A stretch of 25,905 nucleotides of DNA from Congregicoccus sp964517665 (GTDB lineage Bacteria; Verrucomicrobiota; Verrucomicrobiia; Opitutales; Opitutaceae), in NCBI GenBank assembly GCA_964517665.1, contig CAZFCY010000063.1, positions 1 to 25,905 on the forward strand, read 5' to 3'. This document shows positions 16,214 through 24,775 of the stretch, piece after piece; positions within the stretch are counted from its first letter, which is position 1, and each line of letters opens with the position of its first letter. The notes beneath the pieces are model-generated. The model was not told the DNA's origin and made no database searches. It was given only the letters and a program-made list of their open reading frames with translations. The position numbers and the translations under genes are program-made.

Positions 16214-16231
16214 GCGGCGATTCATCGCCGC
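16214..16231. repeat. REP-like palindrome, third copy
   Basis: GCGGCGATTCATCGCCGC is identical over all 18 bases to the copy at 12813-12830 and is likewise flanked by AG-rich sequence. It sits in the 86-base gap between the convergent solute-binding gene and the glycoside hydrolase gene, where its eight-base stem may help end transcription from both sides. Confidence 0.65.
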
Positions 16232-16282
16232 TCTTCGAACTCGCGATTTCGCAATCACCGCTCGAGCGTGCCCGAAAACCAA

Positions 16283-18472
16283 CTACGCCAGCAGCGCCTC
16301 GCCTGTGCGCGCGTCGAAGACCGTGGTGCTGCGCGGCGGCAGGTCGCGCTCGATCGTCGCGCCGGACGGAAGGCGCAACGTCCGCGGTCCTCCCTCCACC
16401 GTGTGCACGACGAGCATCCCCGCGCCGTGCAGGGTCGTGTCGTCGCGCTCGTTGACCACGCGGCAGCCTGCCTTGCGGCCGATCTCGCGGACGATGCCCG
16501 GCGCGTTCGGCGCGACTGCGAAGGCCCACCAGGTGGCGCCGTCCGAAGCCACACACGCGGCGCTGCAACTGCCGTCGGCCCATCGTCCGATCGCGTTTTC
16601 CTCCGGCACGTCGAACGCCGGCACGGGAAGCGCGCGCGACAAAGCCTGCTCCTCCTCGATTCCGGCGAGCGCGAGCCGCGACACCGGTTTCTCCGGCACG
16701 AGCGCCCGCACGGGGATCGGTGAAAACGTCTGCTGGTTCGCCGGCGCGACCGATTCGTTGTCGCTCCAACCACAGTATCCCAGCAGCGCGACATGACGCC
16801 CATCGACCGCGACCCTGGTTTTGATCCACTCGCGTTGCACGGGCGTGAGCACCGGCGTGGTCGCGAAGATCACCAGCCGAAACGCGCTCAGGTCGATCGA
16901 CGACAGTTCGGAGATCAACGCGTCTTCATGGATCAATCCCGAGCGATAAAGCGCCTCGCTCAAGCCATCGACCAGCCGCGGCGTGAGCGGATCGGCCTGC
17001 GTCGGCGGCTGCCCGCCGAATTCGAATGCCTCGACGGAATGGCGGCGGCTCGCGATGTGGCAGAACGACCACGGATCGTGGATCACCAGCACATCCGCTC
17101 CACGCGCGAGCGGCGCGGCGACGCGCTCGGCGACGATCCGCCGCAGCGCGCGCACTTCCTCCATCAAGCGCGGATGATCCCACCAGCCGATCGTGCCCAG
17201 GCCCGCGAAGGCCGGCGTGCCCGCCAGCGGGCCGAACTCGAACCACCATGCGCCGCCGCCGCGGGCGACCGGTTGCAGGATGTTGCGGCGCATGATCGCG
17301 ACGTCGTCCTCGATCGTGCTCTTGAAACTGCGCTCCCATGGCGACCCGCAGACCGCGGTCGCCTGATCCATCTCGTCGAGCCAGAGTTTGCCCGCGCGGA
17401 TGACGGCGCCGACGAGGCCGCGCGCCTGGCCGCTGCCGCCGAACTCGCGCGCCGCGGCTTCGTACGACTGCGGCGCGCACAGGCAATCGAGGTGAGGCGA
17501 GGCGAGCACCTTGTCGAGCGCGAGATGGCCGCCGGCAGCGTGACGGTTGAACTGGTTGTAGAAATAGCCTTGAAACGCCGCGGTCACGAGCGGACGCGGC
17601 CACGAGGCCTTGGCCGCGCCGGCGAGGCCGAGCAACGCGTCCGCCATCTCGCCGTGGAGAAACTCGAAGTAATCGATCACCGGCCGCCGCAGCCTGGGAT
17701 CGCGCAGCATGCCGACGTCCTCCGCTTCGCGCACGGGCGTGTCCGGCGCGTTCGCATCCTCCCACCGCATGCCGGGCCGATTCCACGCGCGGGCGAACGC
17801 GGCCTCGTTTTCATAACGGTCGCGCAGCCAGCCGCGAAACGCGTTCGTCGCGGCCGGGCCCGTGTCCGGATCATGATACATGAAGGCGAACTGGTGCCAT
17901 TCGCCATAGACGCCGTTGGCGAGTTGCAGGCCGAAAATCGAGTCGCCCTGCTTCGTCGCCGCCAGCTCGCCGCAAAACCGTTCGATCTGTCGGGCCGCCC
18001 ACGCGCGCCACAGGCGTGACGAAAAACTCGCGCGCCACGGCTTCACGTTGTCCTCCTTCAGCGGCCGGATCAGCCCCCAGGGCTCCGGCTCGTCCGGCTC
18101 CGTATCCGCATAACGCACACACTCGTCGCGGTGGCGCGCGCACCACCACGGCGGCGCGTTGACGTGCAGGCGGAGCATCACGGCGGCGTCCGGACACTGA
18201 TCGAGGATTCCCTGCGCCTGCCGGACCGCGAGCGAGACGTCGAGCGCGTCGTCCTCGCCGATCATCTGCTCGAACCAGACATCAGCCTGAAACAACCGCA
18301 CGCCCGCGTCGGCGAAGAGCCGGATGTTTCGCGCCGGCACCTCCTCCCACGACCAGCGCGCGCCGGGACAATCGGTGAGCGCGTAGATGAGGGGAGCCAC
18401 CGGCTCATCGTCGAGCAACAAGAGAGGTCTGCCGCCGCGTGGCGTGACGGACGCACGAAAAGGGGAGGGCAT
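16283..18472 (-). CDS. GH42-like glycoside hydrolase (beta-galactosidase-type)
   Basis: A 729-residue protein with no signal peptide visible, so probably cytoplasmic. Residues about 15-450 look like the (beta/alpha)8 barrel of GH42-type enzymes: RLFADAGVRLFQADVWFE, MLRLHVNAPPWWCARHRDE, GLQLANGVYGEWHQF (Glu191, candidate acid/base, although the usual Asn-Glu pair is replaced by Gly-Glu) and KLWLDEMDQAT (Glu367, candidate nucleophile). Residues about 455-560 resemble the Rossmann-like trimerisation domain (DVLVIHDPWSF; RLVIFATTPVLTPVQREWIK; VALLGYCGW), and a beta-rich C-terminal part follows. Start MPSPFRASVTPRGG at 18472 has GGTGAG just upstream. It is divergent from a LacI regulator and a CUT1 importer, suggesting it cleaves the imported glycoside. 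The exact family and substrate are unproven. Confidence 0.75.
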   Translation of the reverse strand: MPSPFRASVTPRGGRPLLLLDDEPVAPLIYALTDCPGARWSWEEVPARNIRLFADAGVRLFQADVWFEQMIGEDDALDVSLAVRQAQGILDQCPDAAVMLRLHVNAPPWWCARHRDECVRYADTEPDEPEPWGLIRPLKEDNVKPWRASFSSRLWRAWAARQIERFCGELAATKQGDSIFGLQLANGVYGEWHQFAFMYHDPDTGPAATNAFRGWLRDRYENEAAFARAWNRPGMRWEDANAPDTPVREAEDVGMLRDPRLRRPVIDYFEFLHGEMADALLGLAGAAKASWPRPLVTAAFQGYFYNQFNRHAAGGHLALDKVLASPHLDCLCAPQSYEAAAREFGGSGQARGLVGAVIRAGKLWLDEMDQATAVCGSPWERSFKSTIEDDVAIMRRNILQPVARGGGAWWFEFGPLAGTPAFAGLGTIGWWDHPRLMEEVRALRRIVAERVAAPLARGADVLVIHDPWSFCHIASRRHSVEAFEFGGQPPTQADPLTPRLVDGLSEALYRSGLIHEDALISELSSIDLSAFRLVIFATTPVLTPVQREWIKTRVAVDGRHVALLGYCGWSDNESVAPANQQTFSPIPVRALVPEKPVSRLALAGIEEEQALSRALPVPAFDVPEENAIGRWADGSCSAACVASDGATWWAFAVAPNAPGIVREIGRKAGCRVVNERDDTTLHGAGMLVVHTVEGGPRTLRLPSGATIERDLPPRSTTVFDARTGEALLA

Positions 18473-18714
18473 CCGCTCACCAAACCATCCGGCGCGCGCG
18501 CTTCGAGTTCCAAGCTCGAGATCGACGGCAGATCCGGGATGGGGCGCTCGATCAGCTCCGCTGCCAGGCGGTTCGCCGAACGACGCGCGCAGGGACGCGC
18601 GCGGCCACCTTGTGCGACCTTCGGCTTCCGACCTTCGGACTTTCGCCTCCTTCGAGAGGCCTTTCAGCTTGCCCATCCACGCGGTCGCGATGCCTTTTAA
18701 CCGACCCCTTTTGC
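18473..18714. promoter_or_regulatory. Divergent control region between glycoside hydrolase and LacI genes
   Basis: This 242-base gap must hold both promoters. Visible structure: CGACCTTCGG repeated at 18615-18624 and 18629-18638 (14-base period); GACGCGCGC repeated at 18582-18590 and 18594-18602 (12-base period); and a small inverted repeat GCCTC/GAGGC at 18645-18660. LacI-family proteins usually bind palindromes with a central CG, and I see no strong 14-20 base palindrome of that type. The direct repeats are therefore only candidate operator elements. No clear -35/-10 pair was found. Confidence 0.35.
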
Positions 18715-19827
18715 ATGTCGCCCGGTTCCCCAAAAAAGCCTCTTCGCGCGCCCACGCTGGCTGACGTCGGTCGCGTCGCCGGGGTTTCCGCCGTGGCCGC
18801 CTCGGCCGTGTTGAACGGCTCGCGCACCTCCTCGCGCATCTCGGCCAAAACACGCGCGCGCATCCTCGAGGCGGCCGCGAAACTCGACTACCGCGTCAAT
18901 GCCGCCGCCCGCGCGCTCGCCCGGCAGCGCATGCACACGATCGGCGTGGCCGTGGTCGTGCGGGGCGGCGACCTCGACCATTATTTCCTGGAGGTCTTCA
19001 ACGGCGTGCTCGCCAGGGCCGCCAAGGAAAACCAGAACGCCACCGTCTTCACCCTTCACAACTGGGACGACGACACTGCGCGCCTCTCCTCGTTTTGCGA
19101 TGGCCGCATCGACGGCATGATCCTCGTGGGCCCGCTCTTTCCCACCGAGCGCGCGAAGGAGCTGCCGCCCCACACGCCCTTTGTTTCCCTGCACGCGAAT
19201 CATCCGCTTCCCGGAGTGGTCAACATCGAGAGCGACGAGGAAACCGGCGCCTACAACATGGTCCGCCACCTCATCGACCGCGGGCACCGGCGCATCCTCC
19301 ACCTCTCCGGGGGCGCCGGCCTGCTCGGCGCGCAACGCCGCCTCCGGGGCTACCAGCGCGCGCTGATCGATTGCGGGGTCATGCCCGACGACAACCTCGT
19401 GGCCGAGGCCGGCTTCAACATGAGCGACGGGCGGCGCGCCACCCGCGAGTGGCTGGCCCGCTCCGTCCGCCAGCCGCTTCCCGACGCGGTGTTCTGCGTC
19501 AACGACCGGGTCGCCCTCGGCTGCATGGAGGTGATGGCCGAGCGCGGATTCAAGGTCCCCGGCGATATCTCCATCGCCGGATTCGACGATTCGCTCGCCG
19601 CGCGCACCTCCCTCCCGCAACTGACCACCGTGCGGCAGAACCTGCGCGACATGGGCTCCGCCGCGGTCGAATCCCTTCTCACCCACGTCGAGCACCGAAG
19701 AAACCCCGAGCTGCCCGTCACCTGGGGCCCGATCGTCTTCCCCACCGAGCTGGTGCTGCGATCCTCGGTGGCCGCGCCGCCCGCCAGGGCGCGGCGGATC
19801 GCGGCTCTCCCCGCGGCTCCCGCATGA
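18715..19827 (+). CDS. LacI-family transcriptional regulator
   Basis: A 370-residue DNA-binding regulator, presumably controlling the adjacent hydrolase and transporter. The helix-turn-helix is TLADVGRVAGVSAVAASAVL at about residues 14-33. The hinge is YRVNAAARALARQRMHTIGV, and a periplasmic-binding-protein-like ligand domain follows (GRIDGMILVGPLF; NIESDEETGAYNMVRHLIDRG; DAVFCVNDRVALGCMEVM; DISIAGFDDSLAARTSLPQLTT). The recognition helix has Ala where many members have Thr-Val-Ser. The start is ATG 18715 (MSPGSPKKPLRAPTL); the longer open frame upstream lacks family similarity. It stands divergent from the hydrolase and 61 bases before the sugar-binding protein gene, with a small GC hairpin (CCCC/GGGG) just before the latter's start. 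Confidence 0.94.
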   Translation: MSPGSPKKPLRAPTLADVGRVAGVSAVAASAVLNGSRTSSRISAKTRARILEAAAKLDYRVNAAARALARQRMHTIGVAVVVRGGDLDHYFLEVFNGVLARAAKENQNATVFTLHNWDDDTARLSSFCDGRIDGMILVGPLFPTERAKELPPHTPFVSLHANHPLPGVVNIESDEETGAYNMVRHLIDRGHRRILHLSGGAGLLGAQRRLRGYQRALIDCGVMPDDNLVAEAGFNMSDGRRATREWLARSVRQPLPDAVFCVNDRVALGCMEVMAERGFKVPGDISIAGFDDSLAARTSLPQLTTVRQNLRDMGSAAVESLLTHVEHRRNPELPVTWGPIVFPTELVLRSSVAAPPARARRIAALPAAPA

Positions 19828-19888
19828 CCCGCGTATCCACAAGTCCAATACACATTTCGGGCCTTCGAGCCCCGCCGGGGCGCGGCTT

Positions 19889-21337
19889 ATGAGCATTTTC
19901 AGACGTCTTCTCCCTCGCGCCCGGGCCCGCCTCCTCCTTCTCGGCGCCGGCGTCATCACCCTTGCCGCCGGGTGCGGACGCCCGGCTGATTCCGGCCGGA
20001 CGCATGTCGTTTATTGGGAGAAATGGACCGGGGCCGAAGGGGCCGCGATGAAGGCCGCCGTCGATGCCTTCAACGCCTCGCAGGACGATATATTCGTCGA
20101 GCTGCTCACCGTCTCCGGCATCGATCGAAAAACGATTCTCGCCATCGCGGGCGGCGACCCGCCCGACATCGCCGGCGTGTGGGTGCAGAATCTCGCGTCG
20201 TGGGCGGACGCGAACGCGCTTCAACCGCTCGACTCGTTCATGGAGGCCGACGGCGGCACGGTCGAGGCGTTCATGTCCCGCTACGAAGACGCGTTCACCC
20301 GGATCTGCCGGCATCGTGGAAAGATCTACGGCCTGCCCTCGACCCCCGCCTCGATCGCGCTGCATTGGAACAAGAAGCTGTTTCGCGAAGCCGGGCTCGA
20401 CCCCGAGCGGCCTCCGCGCACGACCGAGGAACTCTACGAGTTCTCGAAGAAGCTGACCCGGCGGGATCCGCGCACCGGCCGGCTCACCCAGATCGGATTC
20501 TATCCCGCGGACCCGGGCTGGTGGCGCTGGGCCTTCATGCCGTACTTCGGCGGCTCGCTCCTCGACGAGCACGACAATATATCCATCGGGGCCGATCCGA
20601 AAAACATCGAGGCGATGCAGTGGGTGCAGAGTTACTCCGACCTCTACGGCGTCGAAGACCTGAAGATCTTCTCGAGCGGCTTCGGGCAGTTCAGCTCCCC
20701 GCAATATCCGTTCTTCGCCGGCAAGACCGCCATGGTCTTTCAAGGCGTGTGGCTCAACAACTACATGCAGGACTTCGCGCCCGGGCTCGACTACGGCTGC
20801 GCCGCCTGGCCGGCGGCCGATCCCAAGGTCGGCCCCTACTCGGTCATCGAGGCCGACATGCTCATCATCCCGCGCGGCGCCAGGCATCCGAAGGAGGCAT
20901 GGGAATTCATCAAATACCTGAACTCCGCCAACACCTCCGCGACGACGCGCGAGGAACTCCGGGGCATGGAGCTGCTTTGCTATCTGCAGGAGAAGAACTC
21001 GCCCCTGCGCGAATGGAGCCCCTACTTCGCGGAGCATCACCCGCACCCTTTCATCGATGTCTTTCGCGACCTCGCGCGGCTGCCGGACGTCGGGCACGTC
21101 CCGATCATGGGCATATGGAGTGAATATGCGCGCGAGCTGAACGTCGCCGAGGAACTCGTTCGCTACAAGGAGATGGCGCCCCGCGCCGCCCTCGACCTGG
21201 TCCAACGCCGGATCGAAAGAAGCTGGCGGCGCCACCTCGAGGGCGTGGAGCTGCAACGCCGCGCCGCGAAATCGGATTCGGACGACGCGGCGGAAGCCGG
21301 CCGCGCGCGGCCCGCGAACGACTCTTCCCAACCATGA
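19889..21337 (+). CDS. CUT1-type sugar ABC transporter, substrate-binding lipoprotein
   Basis: An exported, lipid-anchored binding protein of the MalE/UgpB class (SBP_bac_1), 482 residues. The signal peptide has an Arg-rich N-region (MSIFRRLLPRARAR) and a lipobox ending at Cys29 (LAAGC). Then follow THVVYWEKWTGAEGAAMKA, GGDPPDIAGVWVQN, GKIYGLPSTPASIALHWNKK, FFAGKTAMVFQGVW and HPKEAWEFIKYL, the standard family landmarks. The C-terminal about 60 residues are an extra charged helix and a low-complexity tail. ATG 19889 gives a proper signal peptide. The last four bases overlap the next gene (ATGA), so it is the first gene of a three-gene transporter operon. Confidence 0.95.
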   Translation: MSIFRRLLPRARARLLLLGAGVITLAAGCGRPADSGRTHVVYWEKWTGAEGAAMKAAVDAFNASQDDIFVELLTVSGIDRKTILAIAGGDPPDIAGVWVQNLASWADANALQPLDSFMEADGGTVEAFMSRYEDAFTRICRHRGKIYGLPSTPASIALHWNKKLFREAGLDPERPPRTTEELYEFSKKLTRRDPRTGRLTQIGFYPADPGWWRWAFMPYFGGSLLDEHDNISIGADPKNIEAMQWVQSYSDLYGVEDLKIFSSGFGQFSSPQYPFFAGKTAMVFQGVWLNNYMQDFAPGLDYGCAAWPAADPKVGPYSVIEADMLIIPRGARHPKEAWEFIKYLNSANTSATTREELRGMELLCYLQEKNSPLREWSPYFAEHHPHPFIDVFRDLARLPDVGHVPIMGIWSEYARELNVAEELVRYKEMAPRAALDLVQRRIERSWRRHLEGVELQRRAAKSDSDDAAEAGRARPANDSSQP

Positions 21338-22254
21338 CGTCTCACGAATGGCGCAAACTGCGCACCGGCCTCGGCTTCACCAGCCTCTGGATCATCGGCT
21401 TCGGCGCGTTCCTTCTCTTTCCCGTCCTCGCCTCGCTCTATTTCAGCTTCTGCAACTACTCCGTGCTCCAGAGCCCCGTCTGGATCGGCCTGGAGAATTA
21501 TCAGCGCCTCGCCGCCGACGGCGTCTTCTGGAAATCGCTTCAAAACACCCTGTTCTACGCGGGCCTCGCCGTTCCCTTCGGCACGGTGGTGTCGCTCTCG
21601 ATGGCGCTGCTGCTGAATCAGGACGTGAAGGGCCGGGCGTTCTTCCGCACGATTTTCTATCTGCCCTCGATCGTGCCGATCGTCGCCACCTCGATGCTGT
21701 GGCTGTGGATATTCAACGGCCAGTACGGCATCCTCAACGCCGTCCTCCGCCCCCTCTTCGATCTCGCGGGCGGGAGCCCGCCGGCCTGGCTCGCCGATCC
21801 GACCTGGTCGAAACCCGCGCTCATCCTCATGAGCCTCTGGGGCGTCGGCAATTCGATGGTGATCTATCTCGCCGGCCTCCAGGACGTGCCGAAGGAGATG
21901 TACGAATCCGCCTCGATCGACGGCGCGAGTCCGTGGCGGCGGTTCTGGCACATCACCCTGCCGATGATTTCGCCCGTGCTGTACTTCAACGTCATCATGA
22001 GCATCATCGCCTCGATGCAGATCTTCACCCAGGTGTATGTGATCGCGGGCGGGCTCGCCGGCTCGCCCAATCCGCTCGAAGGACAGCCCGCGCGCTCGCT
22101 TCTGTTTTATACCATATACATCTACGCCGCCGCGTTTTTCGACCTGAACATGGGCTACGCCTCCGCCATGGCCTGGATTCTTTTCGTCATCACCGCCGCG
22201 CTCACGATCACGGCCAACCGCGTCGCCGCCCGCAGCGTGCATTACTCGGGCTGA
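21334..22254 (+). CDS. CUT1 sugar ABC transporter permease (MalF/UgpA-like)
   Basis: An inner-membrane permease of 306 residues with about six helices: LGFTSLWIIGFGAFLLFPVLASLYFSF first, then SLQNTLFYAGLAVPFGTVVSLSMALLLN, TIFYLPSIVPIVATSMLWLWIFN and further segments. The EAA loop that contacts the ATPase is seen in MYESASIDGASPWRRFWHITLPMI. Its ATG overlaps the stop of the binding-protein gene, and the second permease starts 11 bases after its stop. It works as a heterodimer with that second permease; the ATPase subunit is not encoded in the window and may be a shared MsmX/UgpC-type protein. Confidence 0.95.
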   Translation: MTSHEWRKLRTGLGFTSLWIIGFGAFLLFPVLASLYFSFCNYSVLQSPVWIGLENYQRLAADGVFWKSLQNTLFYAGLAVPFGTVVSLSMALLLNQDVKGRAFFRTIFYLPSIVPIVATSMLWLWIFNGQYGILNAVLRPLFDLAGGSPPAWLADPTWSKPALILMSLWGVGNSMVIYLAGLQDVPKEMYESASIDGASPWRRFWHITLPMISPVLYFNVIMSIIASMQIFTQVYVIAGGLAGSPNPLEGQPARSLLFYTIYIYAAAFFDLNMGYASAMAWILFVITAALTITANRVAARSVHYSG

Positions 22255-22264
22255 CCGCCGCGCG

Positions 22265-23452
22265 ATGAAAGACCGCACTAGCATCGGACGCTATGTCGTC
22301 TACGCCTGCCTCGGGTTCGGCACGATCCTCTTCGCGTTCCCCCTCCTCTGGATGGTGATCACCTCGCTCATGCCGATCGAGCAGGCGATGACCTATCCGC
22401 CCAATTTCATCCCCAGGGCGCACTTCGTCGTCATCGACGGGGAACGCGTCGAGGTGACCGCGGACTTCGAGATCGGCGAGCCCGGGGTTCTCGTCGAGAT
22501 CAACCGCGGCAATCGGGCCGGCGAGCGCTTTTTTCTTCCTCACGGATATTACAACCCGGAGGATCCGGGTCTCGCCCTGGTCAAGGAAGTCGAGGCCGGC
22601 TGGTGGCAGGTGACGCAGCGCTCGGAATCGGGCACGGCCGCGATCGAGCGGAATCTTGCGCGCGACATCGTGCCGCCGGACGCGATCGAGACCGTGATCC
22701 AGCCACGCTGGTCGAACTACCCCGACGCCCTCGGCGCCATGGGCGGCCGCGTGCCGCAGGACCTCGGGGAGAAGGTGGACGAGACGATCCCCGAGGGCGT
22801 CGACGGCCACGTCAGTTTCTTCACCTTCCTCTGGAACACCGTGATCGTCTGCGTGCTCGGCGTGATCGGAACCGTTATATCGAATTCGATCATCGCCTAC
22901 GGTTTCGCGCGCGTGAAGTGGCGGGGGCGCGACACGTTTTTCGCGCTCACGCTCGCCACCATGATGGTGCCGTTTCCCGTGCTCATGGTGCCGCTCTATG
23001 CCGTGTTCAAGGAACTCGGCTGGATCGGCACGCTGCTGCCGCTCTGGGTTCCGGCGTTTTTCGGGAGCGCGTTCAATATCTTCCTCATGCGGCAGTTCTT
23101 CCGCACCATCCCCGAGGAGTTGAGCGAGGCCGCGCGCATCGACGGCTGCAGCGAATGGCGCATCTTCTGGCGCATCATCATTCCGCTCAGCCGCCCGGTG
23201 CTCGCGGTTTCCGCGCTCTTTCACTTTCTCTGGGCGTGGAACGACTTTCTCGGCCCGCTGTTGTTTCTCACGCGCAAGCACACCTTCACGCTCGCGCTCG
23301 CGCTGCAGAGCTACCAGACGCAGCACGGCGGCGTGCAATGGCATTTCCTCATGGCCGCGAGCGCGGTCACCGTCATACCGATCGTCATCCTGTTTTTCTT
23401 CGCGCAAAAGACCTTCATCCAGGGCATCGCGACGACAGGCTCGAAGAGCTGA
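22265..23452 (+). CDS. CUT1 sugar ABC transporter permease (MalG/UgpE-like) with inserted domain
   Basis: The second permease, 395 residues against about 275-300 for the family. Residues 9-37 form the first helix (ILFAFPLLWMVITSLMP), and YPPNFIPR starts the usual periplasmic segment. Residues about 52-146 are an unusual insertion: a mostly polar, beta-prone stretch (FVVIDGERVEVTADFEIGEP; FFLPHGYYNPEDPG; WWQVTQRSESGTAAIERNLA). The family pattern resumes with WSNYPDALGAM and helices from residue 185 on. The EAA loop is LSEAARIDGCSEWRIFWRIIIPLSRP. The insert should sit outside the membrane, facing the binding protein. No frameshift is needed, so it is an intact variant. Confidence 0.94.
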   Translation: MKDRTSIGRYVVYACLGFGTILFAFPLLWMVITSLMPIEQAMTYPPNFIPRAHFVVIDGERVEVTADFEIGEPGVLVEINRGNRAGERFFLPHGYYNPEDPGLALVKEVEAGWWQVTQRSESGTAAIERNLARDIVPPDAIETVIQPRWSNYPDALGAMGGRVPQDLGEKVDETIPEGVDGHVSFFTFLWNTVIVCVLGVIGTVISNSIIAYGFARVKWRGRDTFFALTLATMMVPFPVLMVPLYAVFKELGWIGTLLPLWVPAFFGSAFNIFLMRQFFRTIPEELSEAARIDGCSEWRIFWRIIIPLSRPVLAVSALFHFLWAWNDFLGPLLFLTRKHTFTLALALQSYQTQHGGVQWHFLMAASAVTVIPIVILFFFAQKTFIQGIATTGSKS

Positions 23453-23498
23453 AATACGTCGGGAACGCCCCCACGGCGACCCGCCCACGAAAGCCACT

Positions 23499-23522
23499 TT
23501 TCTGTAACGTACGCGACAGAAA
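23499..23522. repeat. Nested dyad with 20-base direct repeat, left copy
   Basis: CTGTAACGTACGCGACAGAA occupies 23502-23521 and recurs exactly at 25571-25590. This copy is a larger dyad TTTCTGT-N2-CGTACG-N2-ACAGAAA, itself enclosed by AAAGCC before and GGCTTT after. It lies 46 bases after the permease stop and 71 bases before the methyltransferase ATG. It might be a dispersed repeat, an attachment or insertion boundary, or a regulator site. Confidence 0.7.
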
Positions 23523-23593
23523 CCCGGCTTTGAGTCCACGAGATCCATCGCCGGTGAAGGGCGTCTGTCGGGATTTCCCCCGGCCTTCCTTCC

Positions 23594-24775
23594 ATGCGCT
23601 TGCGCGCCCCCGGGGGACGCGGTAGCGGGTTCAGCGTGCAGAAGACGTTTCTGGAGTTCTTCGCAGGCATCGGCTTGATGCGCCTGGGCTTGGAACAGGC
23701 AGGCTGGTCGATCCAGTTCGCCAACGACATCGACCCCGCGAAACTCGCGATGTATCGCGCAAACTTCACCGACGCGGACGACCACTTCGTCCTTGGCGAC
23801 ATTCACAGCCTCCCGGCGCGCAGCCTGCCTTCCGCCTCGCTCGCGACCGCCTCCTTTCCGTGCAACGATCTCTCCCTCGCCGGCTCGAGGGCGGGGCTGA
23901 AAGGGTCGCAATCGTCCGCCTATTGGGGATTCACAAAACTGCTCGAGGCGATGGATGAGCGGAAACCAAAAATCGTGCTGCTCGAAAACGTGCCCGGCTT
24001 CCTCTCGTCGCACGGCGGCCGCGATCTGGAAGCGGCTTTGCTGGAACTGAACCGGCTCGGTTACGCCGTGGATACTTTCATTCTGGACGCCGCGTGGTTC
24101 GTGCCTCAAAGCCGCCGGCGGCTGTTTATCGTCGGCAGTCTCGAGACGCCGGTCGCCGCGCCGGATGCCCGGGAGGCGCCCGGATTTTTTGAGAGCGAAC
24201 TTCGCCCCAAGGCCCTCGCGCGTTTCATTTTCGACCATCCGGAGATCAACTGGCAGATACGCCCGCTCCCCGCGATTTCCCGGAGGGCATCGACCCTCGA
24301 ATCGATCCTGGAAGACATCCCCGCAAGGTCGGAGATCTGGTGGAGCGAGGAACGTGTCGCCTACCTTCTCGCCCAGATGAGCAATCGCCACCGCGAGCTG
24401 GCCGATCGCATGATCCGCGGAACCCGCCACTCCTGCGGCACGGTCTTCAGGCGGGTGCGAGCAGGAAAGTCGATGGCAGAACTGCGGACTGACGGCGTTG
24501 CCGGTTGCCTTCGAACACCGCGCGGAGGAAGCGGGAGGCAGATTCTATTTGTTGGCGGCCGGGGCAAGGCGCGCGCGCGTCTGTTGACCGGTCGCGAATG
24601 CGCCCGCCTCATGGGAGCGGGAAATTTCGTGCTGACCGCGCCGCTCAATCAAGCGCTGTTCGGCTTCGGCGACGCCGTGTGTGTCCCGGTGATCGAATGG
24701 ATCGCTCGAAACCATCTGAATCGCATCGTCGAAGATCAATCCACGGAGCGACAGCCCGCGCGAAACACGGCATGA
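23594..24775 (+). CDS. DNA (cytosine-5)-methyltransferase
   Basis: Methylates cytosine C5 in a specific DNA site. All core motifs are visible: I TFLEFFAGIGLMRLGLEQAG (19-37), II/III FANDIDPAKLAMY and GDI, IV with the catalytic Cys90 in ATASFPCNDLSLAG, VI LLENVPGF (Glu131), VIII QSRRRLFIVG (172-181), a target-recognition region of about 200-320, IX RLLTGRECARLMG, and X FGFGDAVCVPVIEWI. Length is 393 residues from ATG 23594; a GTG at 23636, just before the conserved QKTFLEFFAG, is an alternative, and neither has a good Shine-Dalgarno. The recognised sequence cannot be read from the protein. No endonuclease of a known type is adjacent; a Vsr-like nuclease follows, as is common beside such enzymes. 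Confidence 0.95.
   Translation: MRLRAPGGRGSGFSVQKTFLEFFAGIGLMRLGLEQAGWSIQFANDIDPAKLAMYRANFTDADDHFVLGDIHSLPARSLPSASLATASFPCNDLSLAGSRAGLKGSQSSAYWGFTKLLEAMDERKPKIVLLENVPGFLSSHGGRDLEAALLELNRLGYAVDTFILDAAWFVPQSRRRLFIVGSLETPVAAPDAREAPGFFESELRPKALARFIFDHPEINWQIRPLPAISRRASTLESILEDIPARSEIWWSEERVAYLLAQMSNRHRELADRMIRGTRHSCGTVFRRVRAGKSMAELRTDGVAGCLRTPRGGSGRQILFVGGRGKARARLLTGRECARLMGAGNFVLTAPLNQALFGFGDAVCVPVIEWIARNHLNRIVEDQSTERQPARNTA

Noticed and set aside
22208..24430. A 740-codon minus-strand open frame opposite the permease and methyltransferase genes.
   Set aside because: Composition is Arg/Glu/His-rich without family motifs; it is the antisense shadow of high-GC coding sequence with clear homologous products on the plus strand.
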